From IMG/VR virus record IMGVR_UViG_3300009161_000011, positions 1 to 37,558 of that record: 37,558 nucleotides of DNA; one strand, written 5' to 3'. Positions 1 to 6,294 of this stretch are shown piece by piece. The translations under genes were made by a program, and so were the position numbers. The notes below the pieces were generated by a model, which saw only the letters and a program-made list of their open reading frames with translations, searched no databases and was not told the origin of the DNA. Position 1 is the stretch's first letter. Each line of letters begins with the position of its first letter. Source of the stretch: a virus.

Positions 1-123
1 GGGTTGCGGTAATGACGACCTCTGACGTTGACCGATTGTATGACGCTGTTGAGAAGTTGCGCCAAGAGGTACACATGTATCGCGCTGATTTGAATGGTCG
101 CCTTCGCAAACTGGAGATGGACA
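1..123. repeat. Terminal direct repeat, left copy (circular-assembly overlap)
   Basis: These bases are identical to 37436-37558. The reading frame of the last gene runs into the first gene across the join with a TAATG overlap, as neighbouring genes do elsewhere here. The simplest reading is a circular contig, from a circularly permuted or circular genome, printed with one overlap. A true 123-bp packaged terminal repeat cannot be excluded from sequence alone. Confidence 0.95.
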
Positions 124-254
124 ATGCGGAGTGGGATGCGAAAGAGGAGTTGCGCGAGTCGGAGAGAAAGCACTTCTATGCTCGTGCCGCTCTGCTTGTT
201 GCGTGTGGTAGTGTGGCGACTGCGATTATAACTACCATCATGGGGAACGTGTAA
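12..254 (+). CDS. Holin-like / XhlA-like membrane protein
   Basis: This 80-residue protein has a charged, probably coiled-coil N-terminal part (about residues 5-55) and one C-terminal transmembrane segment (about 57-77). That is the layout of XhlA-type, hemolysin-like lysis accessory proteins. The start overlaps the stop of the M23 peptidase gene across the circular join (TAATG), and its stop overlaps the SET-domain gene the same way, so all three are translationally coupled. It lies upstream of the endolysin and a second holin candidate, so a role in membrane permeabilisation or anchoring is likely. No sequence motif proves holin function. It could instead be a membrane-anchored virion or regulatory protein. 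Confidence 0.6.
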   Translation: MTTSDVDRLYDAVEKLRQEVHMYRADLNGRLRKLEMDNAEWDAKEELRESERKHFYARAALLVACGSVATAIITTIMGNV

Positions 255-685
255 TGCTTTCCGAACGTCGTTTGATTGCTGGTGACATGGTGTATGTGAA
301 CCAGTCCACGAAGCATGGTGCTGGCGTGTTTGCTTCTACTGGCTTGCCGAAAGGTACTGTCGTTCATATCGCTCCCGTCTTATTGCTAAAGAAGGACGAC
401 TTGAATGTTATTAACGAGACGGACATTGCCGGGTATGTCTTCACATGGGACGAGACGCGGCTCGCGTTTGCGATGGGTGTCGGCTCGTTGTTCAATCATT
501 CGTCTGACAATAATTGTTTCTATGAGATGTGGTCGATTGGTGATGTCGATAGTGTCTCTAACTTTTGTTACCCGTTCAATGCGTTCCGCTTTGTCACGCT
601 GAGGGATGTCGCGTGTGGTGACGAGTTGACGATTAGTTACACGTCTGAGGATCAGCCTGATCTCTGGTTCGACGAGGTAGACTAA
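254..685 (+). CDS. SET-domain protein (putative protein-lysine methyltransferase)
   Basis: This 143-residue protein carries the SET core with little else. It has a Gly-rich entry motif, HGAGVFA (21-27), followed by the turn LPKGTVV (31-37). The SAM/pseudoknot motif FNHSSDNN is at 80-87 with Asn81-His82. The C-terminal motif GDELTISY (122-129) ends in the expected catalytic Tyr129. SET enzymes transfer methyl groups from S-adenosylmethionine to protein lysines. The length is close to the minimal viral SET proteins of chloroviruses. It has no pre-SET or post-SET zinc cysteines. It sits between a holin-like gene and the endolysin, with a 1-nt overlap upstream. The substrate is unknown and could be a host protein, a phage structural protein or a lysis protein. 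The domain call is firm; activity is inferred from motif preservation. Confidence 0.85.
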   Translation: MLSERRLIAGDMVYVNQSTKHGAGVFASTGLPKGTVVHIAPVLLLKKDDLNVINETDIAGYVFTWDETRLAFAMGVGSLFNHSSDNNCFYEMWSIGDVDSVSNFCYPFNAFRFVTLRDVACGDELTISYTSEDQPDLWFDEVD

Positions 686-736
686 TGAGAACGAACGAGT
701 CGGATCAATAAAAGTTTAAGAAAGTGGGACTGTTAA

Positions 737-1480
737 ATGTATAGGACACTTGCGATCACTAGCCCGCCAATGCACGGGGTACATGTGACGTACGCACAGA
801 AGATGCTGAACGAGTATGGCGTTTGGGTTGGTGCAATTGATGGCGTGTTTGGCGAGTTCACTGGGCGCGCCTGCTCGGAGGCTAAGTACAAACTTGGCTA
901 CGCAAAGTCGAACATCAAGCCGACGTACGGTACACAGTTGGATCGTTTCCTTAACGGTACCTTGAAGCAGACTATTGCTATGAAGATTCGCGCGAAGCGG
1001 CGCGTAAGGAAGCAGCCACTATCCGCGACAGTCATTAGCGTGGCGCGTGAGTACATCGGCGTGAAGGAGTCACCCGCCGGATCGAACCGGGTTCTCTTCT
1101 CTGACTGGTACGGAATCATCGGTCCGTGGTGCGCGATGTTCGTGACGTACTGTTTCGTGAAGGCTGGCAGTAAGGCGTTCGCGCGCGGTGAGCGGTGGGC
1201 GTACTGCCCCTTCATGCTTGCTGACGCACGACAGCAGAAGAATGGTTTGTCTGTTGTTTCCTCTAGGGACGCAGTAAGGGGCGACATTGTTCTTTACTCG
1301 TGGAAGCAGGATGGCGTGGCGAATCACGTCGGTATTGTGCTAACTCCGGTGGATGCTAATGGTAACTTTACTACCATCGAAGGTAATACTTCCGCATCGG
1401 ACTATTCTAATGGTGGCGAGGTTCAGGTTCAATCCCGAAATCTGTCTACTGTTATCGCTTTTGTGCGTGTAATCAAATAG
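737..1480 (+). CDS. Endolysin: peptidoglycan-binding-like N-terminus plus CHAP domain
   Basis: This 247-residue peptidoglycan hydrolase probably releases progeny at the end of infection. Residues 15-55 look like a peptidoglycan-binding type 1 domain, with the pattern AQKMLNEYG followed by IDGVFGEFT. A basic linker (83-93) leads into a C-terminal CHAP domain (about 97-247). The catalytic cysteine is Cys132 in PWCAMF, the histidine is His197 in ANHVGIV, and Glu215/Asn217 lie in IEGNT. CHAP domains act as amidases or endopeptidases on the peptide part of the wall. There is no signal peptide, so export should depend on a holin; candidates flank it at 12-254 and 2408-2590. The start is ATG 737 after a 51-nt gap with only a weak Shine-Dalgarno match. 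Confidence 0.85.
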   Translation: MYRTLAITSPPMHGVHVTYAQKMLNEYGVWVGAIDGVFGEFTGRACSEAKYKLGYAKSNIKPTYGTQLDRFLNGTLKQTIAMKIRAKRRVRKQPLSATVISVAREYIGVKESPAGSNRVLFSDWYGIIGPWCAMFVTYCFVKAGSKAFARGERWAYCPFMLADARQQKNGLSVVSSRDAVRGDIVLYSWKQDGVANHVGIVLTPVDANGNFTTIEGNTSASDYSNGGEVQVQSRNLSTVIAFVRVIK

Positions 1481-1511
1481 TAATTAAACAGAACAAATCC
1501 TTGGGGGTTCA

Positions 1512-2408
1512 ATGCGCGTTATTCGTGTAGCCGAAAAGTTCTCTGTTAAAGATAATCACATCAACCTATATCCGATTGGCGACACGCACCTCGGTGCTGT
1601 CGATGTAGACGAGGCTTCTCTTAAGAGTGACCTTATCAAGATTGCCGCTGACCCCAATGCTCGTATCATTTTTATGGGCGACTCGGGTGACTGCATCACG
1701 CATCGTGACCCGCGCTTCGCTGCTGGCATGTGGAGTCAACGCTACATTGAAGCGATGCACCATGAGGGTGGCGTTATCAGTGAGACGGTCGATCATGATG
1801 TCGAACTGTTTGACCCGGTGAAGGATAAGATTTGGGCTTGGCTTTCCGGCAACCATGAGCGTACTGTGCGCAAGCATACTGATCGTGAGATTGGTAATGA
1901 GATTTGTGCGCTGCTTGGTATCCAGTCGAAGTACCTAGGCTATGGCGGGTTCGTTCGGGTGGAGTGGGAGCGCGAGACAAGTAAGGCTGGGGGCGCTCAG
2001 GCGGTAACTGTCATTGACGCTGCGCATGGTTGGCAGGCTGGTCGTCGTAGTGGTGCGAAGTTGAATCAGATGGAACTGGAACTTTCGTACACTGACGCTG
2101 ACGTTATTCTTCGTGGGCATTCGCATGACCGTGTAGCACAAGTTCTACAGTCGCTACAGATTGAGCGGGCTGGTGTCCGCGAGTGGCTCCGCGTCGTTGC
2201 TCATACTGGGACGTACAAGCAGGGCTGGACGAACTGTGACTATGGTGAGACGCACGATACTTGGGAGGAGACCAAGGGTTTCCGCAAGCGTGGTGCGGCT
2301 ACGAGTGGTCCGCCTGTTATTAAGATCATCCCTACCCTGACTCGTCCTACTGGTGTGCCGGGTGCCGCTACAATTAGTCCTGATGTCAACTACGAGGTGA
2401 TGATCTGA
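1512..2408 (+). CDS. Calcineurin-like metallophosphoesterase
   Basis: All signature motifs of the two-metal phosphoesterase fold are present in order: GDTHLG (23-28, Asp24 and His26), MGDSGD (55-60, Asp57), GNHE (113-116), AHG (171-173) and GHSHD (202-206). The 298-residue length fits a single-domain enzyme. Family members hydrolyse phosphomonoesters, phosphodiesters or nucleic acids, so the substrate cannot be fixed from sequence. The gene lies between the endolysin and a small holin and shares a TGATG junction with the holin. Similar enzymes occur in actinophage genomes, often near structural or lysis genes. A role in nucleic-acid processing is as plausible as one in lysis. Confidence 0.85.
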   Translation: MRVIRVAEKFSVKDNHINLYPIGDTHLGAVDVDEASLKSDLIKIAADPNARIIFMGDSGDCITHRDPRFAAGMWSQRYIEAMHHEGGVISETVDHDVELFDPVKDKIWAWLSGNHERTVRKHTDREIGNEICALLGIQSKYLGYGGFVRVEWERETSKAGGAQAVTVIDAAHGWQAGRRSGAKLNQMELELSYTDADVILRGHSHDRVAQVLQSLQIERAGVREWLRVVAHTGTYKQGWTNCDYGETHDTWEETKGFRKRGAATSGPPVIKIIPTLTRPTGVPGAATISPDVNYEVMI

Positions 2409-2590
2409 TGAACGTTAACCCTAAGATTTCTGCTGCCGCTGCTGCTGGTGCCGTTACGATTGTGCTGGTGTGGGCGCTCGGGCTGGTTGGCGTTGACGTG
2501 CCTACGGATGTTGCATCCGCCATTACCCTGATTGTGGCTGTTGCTGCTGGGTATCTGCGCGGTCAGGGTTCTTGGTCTTCGCGCGTGTAG
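2408..2590 (+). CDS. Small two-TM holin candidate
   Basis: The protein has 60 residues and two hydrophobic segments, about 8-28 and 35-52, separated by a short polar turn with Asp and Pro. Its tail, YLRGQGSWSSRV, is short and positively charged. This is the size and topology of small class II-type holins found beside actinophage endolysins. ATG 2408 overlaps the stop of the phosphoesterase gene. It is the most holin-like product in the cassette, while the upstream 80-residue coiled-coil protein may be its partner or regulator. Function rests on topology and position. Confidence 0.65.
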   Translation: MNVNPKISAAAAAGAVTIVLVWALGLVGVDVPTDVASAITLIVAVAAGYLRGQGSWSSRV

Positions 2591-2591
2591 C

Positions 2592-2804
2592 GTGGACACC
2601 AAAGACTTGCGCAAGTTGAATCAGTTGATTCTCCGGGCGCGCGAACGGATGGTTGCCGATCAGCCTTGGGCTGCGGACGAGTTGCTTCGTGATGCGCAGC
2701 GCATGATTCGCCTAGATATTGGCGAGGGTGTTGATACTACGCCGCGTCGTCGTATGGAGAGTCAAGGCTTACATCGCAACCGCAAGCCTCACACGGAGGA
2801 GTAA
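2592..2804 (+). CDS. Hypothetical small protein, end of the + strand lysis cassette
   Basis: GTG 2592 lies one base after the holin stop and gives a 70-residue charged protein beginning VDTKDLRKLNQLI. It is probably mostly helical, with a basic C-terminus. An in-frame ATG at 2532 inside the holin would add 20 residues of overlapping frame and is less likely. The last 68 nt overlap tail-to-tail with the 51-residue Cys-rich gene on the other strand. I do not recognise the family. Position suggests translational coupling with the holin. Confidence 0.55.
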   Translation: MDTKDLRKLNQLILRARERMVADQPWAADELLRDAQRMIRLDIGEGVDTTPRRRMESQGLHRNRKPHTEE

Positions 2805-2892
2805 CTCCTACGCGCTGCCAGCATGGGAACTCGCAGTCGTCTTCGCAGACACAGTTCGGCGTACTGATCTTCCCGTCAGAGTGGGGCTTCAT
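2737..2892 (-). CDS. Cys-rich small protein (probable zinc-binding)
   Basis: This 51-residue protein has seven cysteines, at 14, 16, 20, 24, 34, 37 and 39. They form a CxC-x3-C-x3-C block and a CxxCxC block around a WQR core. That layout suggests a metal-binding knuckle. The start at 2892 is chosen because it forms an ATGA overlap with the stop of the upstream gene, the same coupling used by many genes in this operon. A longer in-frame start at 2928 would add 12 very basic residues and lose the coupling. It is the last gene of the leftward operon and overlaps a + strand gene convergently. Function is unknown. Confidence 0.65.
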   Translation of the reverse strand: MKPHSDGKISTPNCVCEDDCEFPCWQRVGVTPPCEACGCDVSLDSPYDDAA

Positions 2893-3242
2893 CCTACGCC
2901 GTCGATGTCCGTCTTGCTCTCTTCGCATGACAACAGTCTAGCCTCGTTGTAAGACGTTGACGAGTTTCCTCCATACTTGCGAGCCATCTCTGTGCGCACG
3001 ATGTTCATTGCTGTGTAGAGAATCATGTCGTAGACTTCTTCTTTGTAGTTTTCCATGAAGAGTTCTTCGTCCCAGTTGAGCCACTCGTGGTCGTGTTCTT
3101 CTGAACCGATGTCGTAACGTTCCATCAGTTCTATGTTCAGGTTCTCCCTGATGAGGACGTAGTGGATTTGTTTCTGCGCGTCATGCTTCGCTGCATCTAA
3201 CGCATCCGCTACCATCATGCGTACCCTAGAATCCTGTGTCAT
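2889..3242 (-). CDS. Hypothetical acidic helical protein
   Basis: ATG 3242 is preceded by GGAGG with a 6-nt spacer and gives 117 residues. A TTG two codons earlier is also open but less well placed. The product is acidic and probably alpha-helical, with stretches such as EEHDHEWLNWDEELF and a Ser/Asn-rich tail. It overlaps the upstream gene by 17 nt and the next gene by an ATGA. I do not recognise the family. Its operon also encodes SSB, a RuvC-like nuclease and an annealing protein, so a DNA-metabolism or host-takeover role is possible but unproven. Confidence 0.7.
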   Translation of the reverse strand: MTQDSRVRMMVADALDAAKHDAQKQIHYVLIRENLNIELMERYDIGSEEHDHEWLNWDEELFMENYKEEVYDMILYTAMNIVRTEMARKYGGNSSTSYNEARLLSCEESKTDIDGVG

Positions 3243-3735
3243 CTTCAACCTCCACCGGCTCTACTTCCTTGATGTACTTCTTGCCTTCGTTGCGGAGAAC
3301 ATCCTCGTAAGTGACGATAAATTCTGCGCCTAGTTCTAGTTGTCCTTCGATGATCTCTAGGCGTCTGCCCGTCACAAACCCCTTGGCTTTGACGTTAGCC
3401 TTGAACTCCGCGTAACTGATGTTTACTGCTGTGCCTTCTGCGCAGCCGAGGTCGCAGTAGTCCTTTCCGTTGTACTCAAACGATGCGCGTGGCTGTAGTG
3501 GTGCGCTGCATCGTGCGCAGGATCGGAAGCCTAGGGGTGCTTGGGTTGCGCCGAACATGCGGTCGCCCTGCTGGATCAGCCAACTCGGGTCTTCGTTGGC
3601 GTGGGCTTCGATGCGGGTTACCTTGTACTTGCGGAAGCCAGCAAGGTTATCAATAATCATTCCCTTCTTCTTGTCTCGCTCTATCGCTTCGTCCGCTAGT
3701 GCGCCGACGATCTTGTTGCGGTACGCCTCATCCAT
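3226..3735 (-). CDS. Hypothetical protein with a four-Cys zinc-ribbon-like motif
   Basis: The protein has 169 residues. Its middle contains CARC followed about 20 residues later by YCDLGC, a CxxC...CxxxC pair typical of a small zinc ribbon. The N-terminal third is charged and helical, and the C-terminus is very acidic (EVEPVEVEDD). ATG 3735 lies 8 nt inside the end of the RuvC-like gene, which argues for coupled translation. No enzyme motif is visible. A nucleic-acid-binding or protein-interaction role would fit the ribbon and the context. Confidence 0.7.
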   Translation of the reverse strand: MDEAYRNKIVGALADEAIERDKKKGMIIDNLAGFRKYKVTRIEAHANEDPSWLIQQGDRMFGATQAPLGFRSCARCSAPLQPRASFEYNGKDYCDLGCAEGTAVNISYAEFKANVKAKGFVTGRRLEIIEGQLELGAEFIVTYEDVLRNEGKKYIKEVEPVEVEDDTGF

Positions 3736-4348
3736 GCGATGCCAGCCAGTCGCGGTCTTCGTCGGTCAGGTCGCCGATGGCTGCGAGAGTTTCGATGCGG
3801 TGCGCTAGTGCGATACCGAGCGCGTCGCGGCAGTCTTCGTTCGTTGATTCCCAGAACTCTGGCGAGATTGGCAGGTGGTCTGAGAGGGCTAGGTGGATGC
3901 GTTCCTTCCGGGGTGCGTCGCCTGCTGGGATGGTGAGTTCTCTGGCGAGTACGCTGTGCCACTGGCTTGGCGTGTACCACTCTGTCGTGGTTCCGGTCAC
4001 TGCGCTTACTGCTCCTACGATGGGGAGTAGTTTGCCGCCGAACCCTACTGGGCTTTCGATTGCTACGGACGTGATGTCTACGCTACAGTCGATGACTCCT
4101 AGGAGTGCGCCTAGTTTCTCTGCCACTTCGTAGCATCGTTGTGGCTGCTTCTTTGATTCGATGATGAAGCCGAAGGATGAAACGTCGTCTAGTTTCCCCA
4201 TCGCTGGGATGATGCCGAGCGCGATGTACTTTGTGCTTACGTCGATGCCGACGATCATTGGGTTGCGGTCGCGTGGGGATTCGTGTTCGGGGAACAGTCT
4301 CTCTGTCAGGCAGAGGGGGCATTCGCATTGTTCCGTGGTGTCTGTCAT
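3728..4348 (-). CDS. RuvC-like Holliday-junction resolvase (RNase H fold)
   Basis: This 206-residue nuclease of the RuvC/RNase H-like superfamily would cleave branched DNA before packaging. The visible acidic residues are Asp36 in the first strand (MIVGIDVST), Glu98 in VAIESP, and Asp172/Asp175 in EDCRDALGIA. All match the order of RuvC catalytic positions. The N-terminus has a separate CxCPLC motif (Cys8, Cys10, Cys13) that could bind metal and is not part of the RuvC core. ATG 4348 is preferred because it forms an ATGA overlap with the upstream microprotein gene; the open frame to 4453 is low-complexity and unlikely to be translated. It lies with SSB, annealase and nuclease genes. Confidence 0.8.
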   Translation of the reverse strand: MTDTTEQCECPLCLTERLFPEHESPRDRNPMIVGIDVSTKYIALGIIPAMGKLDDVSSFGFIIESKKQPQRCYEVAEKLGALLGVIDCSVDITSVAIESPVGFGGKLLPIVGAVSAVTGTTTEWYTPSQWHSVLARELTIPAGDAPRKERIHLALSDHLPISPEFWESTNEDCRDALGIALAHRIETLAAIGDLTDEDRDWLASHG

Positions 4349-4422
4349 TTTGTTTTGTCCAGTGCTATTGCGATGAGTATTACTACGACCAGACCAATGA
4401 TTTGTTCTAGGTCTATTTCCAC
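4345..4422 (-). CDS. 25-residue single-TM microprotein
   Basis: GTG 4422 has a good ribosome site, GGAG with a 6-nt spacer, inside the end of the Rpf-like gene and overlaps that gene by 10 nt. It encodes 25 residues: an acidic head (EIDLEQ), a hydrophobic run (about residues 8-20) and a DKTK tail. Its stop overlaps the RuvC-like start as ATGA, so both ends are coupled to neighbours. This double coupling is the main evidence that the short frame is real. It could be a membrane partner of the secreted hydrolase or a regulator. Confidence 0.5.
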   Translation of the reverse strand: MEIDLEQIIGLVVVILIAIALDKTK

Positions 4423-4856
4423 TGGTGGCTCCGCGTGAAGCCACGGAACCCAATTATTTCGCTGCACACCCACGCTGTGTATCCGTAGCCGGGATATGTT
4501 TCTTCTGCCCACTTGTACAAACGCCACGCGCTCCAGACTTGTTCCATCGGGGTGGCGTCACTCATCCGTTCGGGTTGTCCCTTGCGCTTGAAGTCTCCCC
4601 AGTTCTGGAGAGTCATTCCCATGCCGCCGAGAAAACTATAGTTCTTCTCGTTCTTCCAAGCGATGCCTGCCCATGCGCCCTTGCGTCCGCTGGGCTGCTC
4701 GCACTTTCCGATCTCAAGTGCAGTTTTTATCCAGTACTCTGGTGGCGTGTCGGCTTGTTGTGCTGCTCGTGGTGCTGGTCTTGTTAGCGCGTCTGCCGCC
4801 ACCGGGAGTAACCCCAAGGTGGCGACAGTGATTGCGCAGGACAGGATGATGCGCAT
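4413..4856 (-). CDS. Secreted Rpf/transglycosylase-like peptidoglycan hydrolase
   Basis: ATG 4856, one base after the SSB stop, gives 147 residues starting with a clear signal peptide (MRII plus a hydrophobic core and VAADALT near residue 25). The mature part resembles the Rpf/lysozyme-like transglycosylase fold. IGKCEQP carries a likely catalytic Glu beside a Cys, followed by a Gly-rich FLGGMGMTLQNWGDF segment and a C-terminal AWVCSEI that may form the usual disulfide. Rpf-type enzymes cleave glycan strands and can wake dormant actinobacteria. Unusually, the gene sits in the DNA-recombination operon, not beside the endolysin. It could act late as an accessory lysin or alter the infected host's wall. 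Fold assignment is by motif pattern only. Confidence 0.6.
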   Translation of the reverse strand: MRIILSCAITVATLGLLPVAADALTRPAPRAAQQADTPPEYWIKTALEIGKCEQPSGRKGAWAGIAWKNEKNYSFLGGMGMTLQNWGDFKRKGQPERMSDATPMEQVWSAWRLYKWAEETYPGYGYTAWVCSEIIGFRGFTRSHQWK

Positions 4857-4857
4857 C

Positions 4858-5229
4858 TCAGAACGGGATGTCGCTGTCTCCGACTGGTGCGGATACTGGT
4901 GCAGGAGTTGAACCACTACCTTCTTCGGAGCGCGAACCGAACGAGTAGACGCGGTTGGCGATCACTTCGATGCTGTCGCGCTTCTGTCCGTTCTTCTCCC
5001 ACTGCGAGTAGGAGAGTTCTCCTTCGACGCAGACGCGCATTCCCTTGGTGAACTGGGATGCGATCTCGCCGGTCTTGCCGAACGCGACGCAGCGGATGTA
5101 GTTGGTCTTCTCCTGTTCCGCTCCTGTCTTGTCCTTCCACTTCTTGTTGTGTGCGATGCTGAACTTCATCGCTACGCCGTTGGGTTCCGGGTCGCGCGTG
5201 AGGTTCCCGATGATGAATACACTGTTCAT
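4858..5229 (-). CDS. ssb: Single-stranded DNA-binding protein
   Basis: This 123-residue SSB opens with MNSVFIIGNLTRDPE, the standard first strand of the OB fold. It continues with WKDKTGAEQEKTNYIRCVAFGKTGEIA and GMRVCVEGELSYSQW, then GQKRDSIEVIANRV. A Ser/Pro-rich linker leads to the acidic tip DSDIPF, which in bacterial SSBs docks replication and repair partners. It protects ssDNA during recombination or replication. ATG 5229 follows GGAAGG and overlaps the preceding small membrane-protein gene as ATGA. It is slightly short for an SSB but complete. Confidence 0.93.
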   Translation of the reverse strand: MNSVFIIGNLTRDPEPNGVAMKFSIAHNKKWKDKTGAEQEKTNYIRCVAFGKTGEIASQFTKGMRVCVEGELSYSQWEKNGQKRDSIEVIANRVYSFGSRSEEGSGSTPAPVSAPVGDSDIPF

Positions 5230-5405
5230 TTGTTTTCCTTCCGTTCATGGTGGGCTTGGATGAGTGCTGACGGGATTGCCATACACGCATACCATAGCGT
5301 CTGTAGTGCCACTGCGAGCAGGACGAACACGAAATATCCTACTACAAGGATGACGAATCCTCCGACGAGGATTGTGAGCAGGACGCTGGATGCGTCGCCG
5401 AGCAT
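5226..5405 (-). CDS. 59-residue membrane protein
   Basis: ATG 5405 follows the stop of the Cas4-like gene by one base, and the stop overlaps the SSB start as ATGA. The product has 59 residues with a long hydrophobic region (about 8-46, starting SSVLLTILVGGFVI), probably two membrane segments, and a polar tail HHERKENK. Both junctions are of the coupled type used throughout this operon, so the gene is probably real despite its length. Function is not recognisable. Candidates include a superinfection or membrane-perturbing protein, or an early-expressed holin-like protein. Confidence 0.7.
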   Translation of the reverse strand: MLGDASSVLLTILVGGFVILVVGYFVFVLLAVALQTLWYACMAIPSALIQAHHERKENK

Positions 5406-5406
5406 G

Positions 5407-6294
5407 TTAGATGTTCCCGAATGGCGTTGTTGTTCGTGCGCTTAGGCCGTACTCGCAACGGGAGTAGTACCCGCAGAACTTCTCTGAGCATAGCCATGTG
5501 CTGAGTCGTCCGTATGGTGGGAATAGGCCAGTCTCGCAGGCTGCTTCCATCTGGCTGACGGTGGCAAGTATGTTATTAGTTGTTATCTTATCTGTCCTTT
5601 CTTGATTGTGGTCTACGACATGGACGCTTTCGATTCGTCCCGGAGTCTTCCTGCCCACGTCGGCGACTACCCATCCCCGCGCGGCTACGGGAAGGGAGAG
5701 ATCCTGCATGTCCAGTCCAAGGGCATAGACGCTCAGTTGGTCGTCGATGGCGGCCTTGGAAAAGGTGTACTTGCCGCTCGTCTTTTTGCGTGTTGTCTTG
5801 ATGTCTGTGACCATCAGTTGTCCGGGCAGTGGAGAGTCGCTGTTGTAACACAGTTCTACTAGGTCGATGTACCCGGTCAGGGTAACGTCATCTTTTATTT
5901 TATAGTTGATTTCATGTTGCACTGCGACCGGGTTCGCTGTTTGCAGATACCCGTCGGCGTACTCGTTGGCTGCTTCGATCATCTTATCTTTTACCCGATC
6001 ATCTTCTGCGATGTCGGTGTAGTCGAAGTCTTCTCCGGGATCATCCATGTACTTTTCCATGGCATCGACGGCTACGTCTAGCGCATCGTCCTCGGACTTG
6101 TCCATCTTCGCTTCGTTCATAACGTTCGCTGCCTTGTCGAACGCGCTGCCCAGCATGACCTTACCCGGCATGATGCTCGGGATGCCTTCGACGTAGCGAA
6201 ACTCGTACGCCTTCGGACACATCCGAAACTTATTCATCTGGCTGTGCGACACGAACGCCATGCCGTCGTCGTCTTGCTTGGGTAGGTTACTCAT
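5407..6294 (-). CDS. PD-(D/E)XK nuclease, Cas4/RecB-like, with a predicted Fe-S cluster
   Basis: The 295 residues carry the RecB/Cas4 nuclease pattern: an N-terminal SHSQMNKFRMCPKAYEF block, GSAFD (49-53), Asp144 in GYIDLVE, the core Asp164-x-Lys166 in VTDIKTT, and the QLSVYALGL helix with its conserved Gln/Tyr. Four cysteines are placed as in Cas4 and AddB: Cys26 near the N-terminus and Cys269, Cys274 and Cys280 near the C-terminus. In those families they hold a 4Fe-4S cluster. It is probably the exonuclease of a phage recombination pair, resecting ends so the downstream annealing protein can act. Its start overlaps that gene by 8 nt. There is no CRISPR array or Cas1 here, so a recombination role is favoured. 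Confidence 0.8.
   Translation of the reverse strand: MSNLPKQDDDGMAFVSHSQMNKFRMCPKAYEFRYVEGIPSIMPGKVMLGSAFDKAANVMNEAKMDKSEDDALDVAVDAMEKYMDDPGEDFDYTDIAEDDRVKDKMIEAANEYADGYLQTANPVAVQHEINYKIKDDVTLTGYIDLVELCYNSDSPLPGQLMVTDIKTTRKKTSGKYTFSKAAIDDQLSVYALGLDMQDLSLPVAARGWVVADVGRKTPGRIESVHVVDHNQERTDKITTNNILATVSQMEAACETGLFPPYGRLSTWLCSEKFCGYYSRCEYGLSARTTTPFGNI

Noticed and set aside
2532-2591. Longer start of the 70-residue gene inside the holin
   Set aside because: The added residues are just the holin sequence in another frame. GTG 2592 directly after the holin stop is more economical.
5407-6294. Cas4-like gene as evidence of a CRISPR system
   Set aside because: There is no repeat-spacer array and no Cas1 or Cas2 in the window. 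Stand-alone Cas4-like nucleases are common in phage recombination operons.
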